Below the pieces are notes generated by a model. That model saw only the letters and a program-made list of their open reading frames with translations, had not been told where the DNA came from and did not search any database. This document shows positions 6,190-7,090 of a stretch of DNA of 7,090 bases, piece by piece (the stretch's first letter is position 1; the number at the start of each line of letters is the position of its first letter). Made by a program: the position numbers and the translations under genes. This DNA is from Campylobacterota bacterium (lineage in GTDB: Bacteria > Campylobacterota > Campylobacteria > Campylobacterales > Sulfurovaceae). The DNA lies in the NCBI GenBank assembly GCA_022600655.1, contig JAHZJZ010000255.1:1-7090 (forward strand). The letters run 5' to 3'.

Positions 6190-7090
6190 TGAAAAATTTA
6201 TTTTCTGGAATCTATAAAAATAAAACGGTATTGGTTACAGGGCATACTGGTTTTAAAGGTTCATGGCTAGTCTATTGGTTAAAAGAGATGGGTGCAAATG
6301 TTATTGGTTATTCATTAGAAGCACCTACCAATCCAAATCATATAGAACTCTTAAATCTTGATATTGTCTCTATAGTTGGAGATATAAGAGATTTAGAAAA
6401 GCTCAATATGACTTTTGAAAAGTATAAACCAGATATCATATTCCATCTTGCTGCTCAACCTTTAGTCCGATTGTCGTATGAAAATCCTATTGAAACTTAT
6501 GAAACAAATGTGATGGGGACACTTAAAGTATTTGAGGCATGTAGAAAAGCAAATGTAAAAGCCATTGTTAATATCACCAGTGATAAAGCGTATGAAAACA
6601 GGGAGTGGATATGGGGATACAGAGAAAATGATCCAATGGGTGGATATGACCCTTATAGTTCAAGCAAAGGTTGTGCTGATATATTGGCAAACTCCTATAG
6701 AGATTCTTACTTTAATATCAATGAGTATAAAAAAACTCATAATACTTTACTAGCAAGTTGCAGAGCAGGAAATGTTATAGGTGGTGGAGATTGGGCAAAA
6801 GATAGATTGATTACTGATATTATACTATCTGTTTCACAAGATAGAAAAGTGAGTATTAGAAATCCAAAAGCTACAAGACCTTGGCAACATGTATTGGAAC
6901 CATTAAGTGGATATTTGCATATAGGACAAAAACTTCTTGAAGAAAAAGTAGAGTTTGGTGAAGCATGGAACTTTGGACCTTCTGATGAAGGAAGTATGAG
7001 TGTTGAAGAAGTGGTTAAAAATGTAAAAAAACATTGGGATATAATTGATTATGAAATTAATAAAGACCTAAATCAACTGCATGAAGCAAA
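6189..7090 (+). CDS. rfbG: CDP-glucose 4,6-dehydratase, 3' end beyond the window
   Basis: Converts CDP-glucose to CDP-4-keto-6-deoxy-D-glucose using bound NAD. The frame stays open from the ATG at 6189 to the window edge (300 full codons); the family is about 355-360 aa, so roughly the last 55-60 residues are missing. Motifs are VTGHTGFKGSWL (17-28, NAD-binding), HLAAQPLVRLSY (86-97) and ITSDKAYEN (129-137), with the Asp132-Lys133 pair typical of CDP-glucose dehydratases. YSSSK (Tyr156, Lys160), RAGNVIGGGDWAKDRLI (192-208) and RPWQHVLEPLSGYL (230-243) follow. The ATG shares one base with the rfbF TAA, and a modest GGAAAG (6176-6181) lies 7 nt upstream. The gene that follows would decide the final sugar, for example an RfbH-type 3-dehydrase giving a 3,6-dideoxyhexose. 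Confidence 0.95.
   Translation, partial: MKNLFSGIYKNKTVLVTGHTGFKGSWLVYWLKEMGANVIGYSLEAPTNPNHIELLNLDIVSIVGDIRDLEKLNMTFEKYKPDIIFHLAAQPLVRLSYENPIETYETNVMGTLKVFEACRKANVKAIVNITSDKAYENREWIWGYRENDPMGGYDPYSSSKGCADILANSYRDSYFNINEYKKTHNTLLASCRAGNVIGGGDWAKDRLITDIILSVSQDRKVSIRNPKATRPWQHVLEPLSGYLHIGQKLLEEKVEFGEAWNFGPSDEGSMSVEEVVKNVKKHWDIIDYEINKDLNQLHEA

Larger units (their letters stand above)
72..7090 (+). other. Polysaccharide biosynthesis operon with every junction overlapping
   Basis: Eight consecutive same-strand genes have no intergenic base between them. Successive overlaps are 1, 4, 8, 1, 11, 4 and 1 nt. I see no terminator hairpin or convincing internal promoter, so a single transcript with translational coupling is the simplest reading. 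It joins the complete dTDP-L-rhamnose set, the first two CDP-6-deoxyhexose steps, a lipid-carrier sugar transferase and one AlbA_2-type protein. The right end of the operon is outside the window. Confidence 0.8.

Noticed and set aside
6565..6753. 62-codon open frame inside rfbG
   Set aside because: It lies in a different frame from the clearly coding rfbG, which stays open to the window edge.

Overview
The window is one A+T-rich (roughly one-third G+C by eye), entirely plus-strand block of a surface-polysaccharide gene cluster (O-antigen, capsule or exopolysaccharide). The base composition, preference for A/T-ending and AGA codons, short overlapping genes and general look of the proteins suggest a Campylobacterota member of the Arcobacter/Sulfurimonas/Sulfurovum kind. 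That placement is an inference; no rRNA or other marker gene is present.

Layout: 1-71 is a short non-coding leader holding a 15-nt perfect palindrome and the ribosome binding site of the first gene. Next come a membrane sugar-1-phosphate transferase (72-728), rmlA (728-1627), rmlC (1624-2199), rmlD (2192-3058), a gene for an AlbA_2 (Schlafen-type) / GHKL ATPase-like / winged-helix protein (3058-4401), rmlB (4391-5419), rfbF (5416-6189) and rfbG (6189 to beyond the right edge). All seven gene junctions overlap, by 1 to 11 nt. This is a single, probably translationally coupled operon with no visible internal promoter, terminator, RNA gene, insertion sequence or CRISPR array.

Function: RmlA, RmlB, RmlC and RmlD make the complete dTDP-L-rhamnose pathway from glucose-1-phosphate. 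RfbF and RfbG start a second pathway from the same precursor, giving CDP-glucose and then CDP-4-keto-6-deoxyglucose, the entry to CDP-3,6-dideoxyhexoses or related branched or methylated sugars. The genes that would decide the final CDP-sugar lie past the right edge. The first gene would load the first sugar phosphate onto the undecaprenyl carrier.

The odd member is the AlbA_2/GHKL/wHTH gene, which has no role in sugar synthesis yet sits in frame-tight overlap between rmlD and rmlB. It carries four 12-nt in-frame repeats in the linker before its DNA-binding domain. I see no clearly new multi-gene system; this embedded putative regulator or effector is the item most worth following up.
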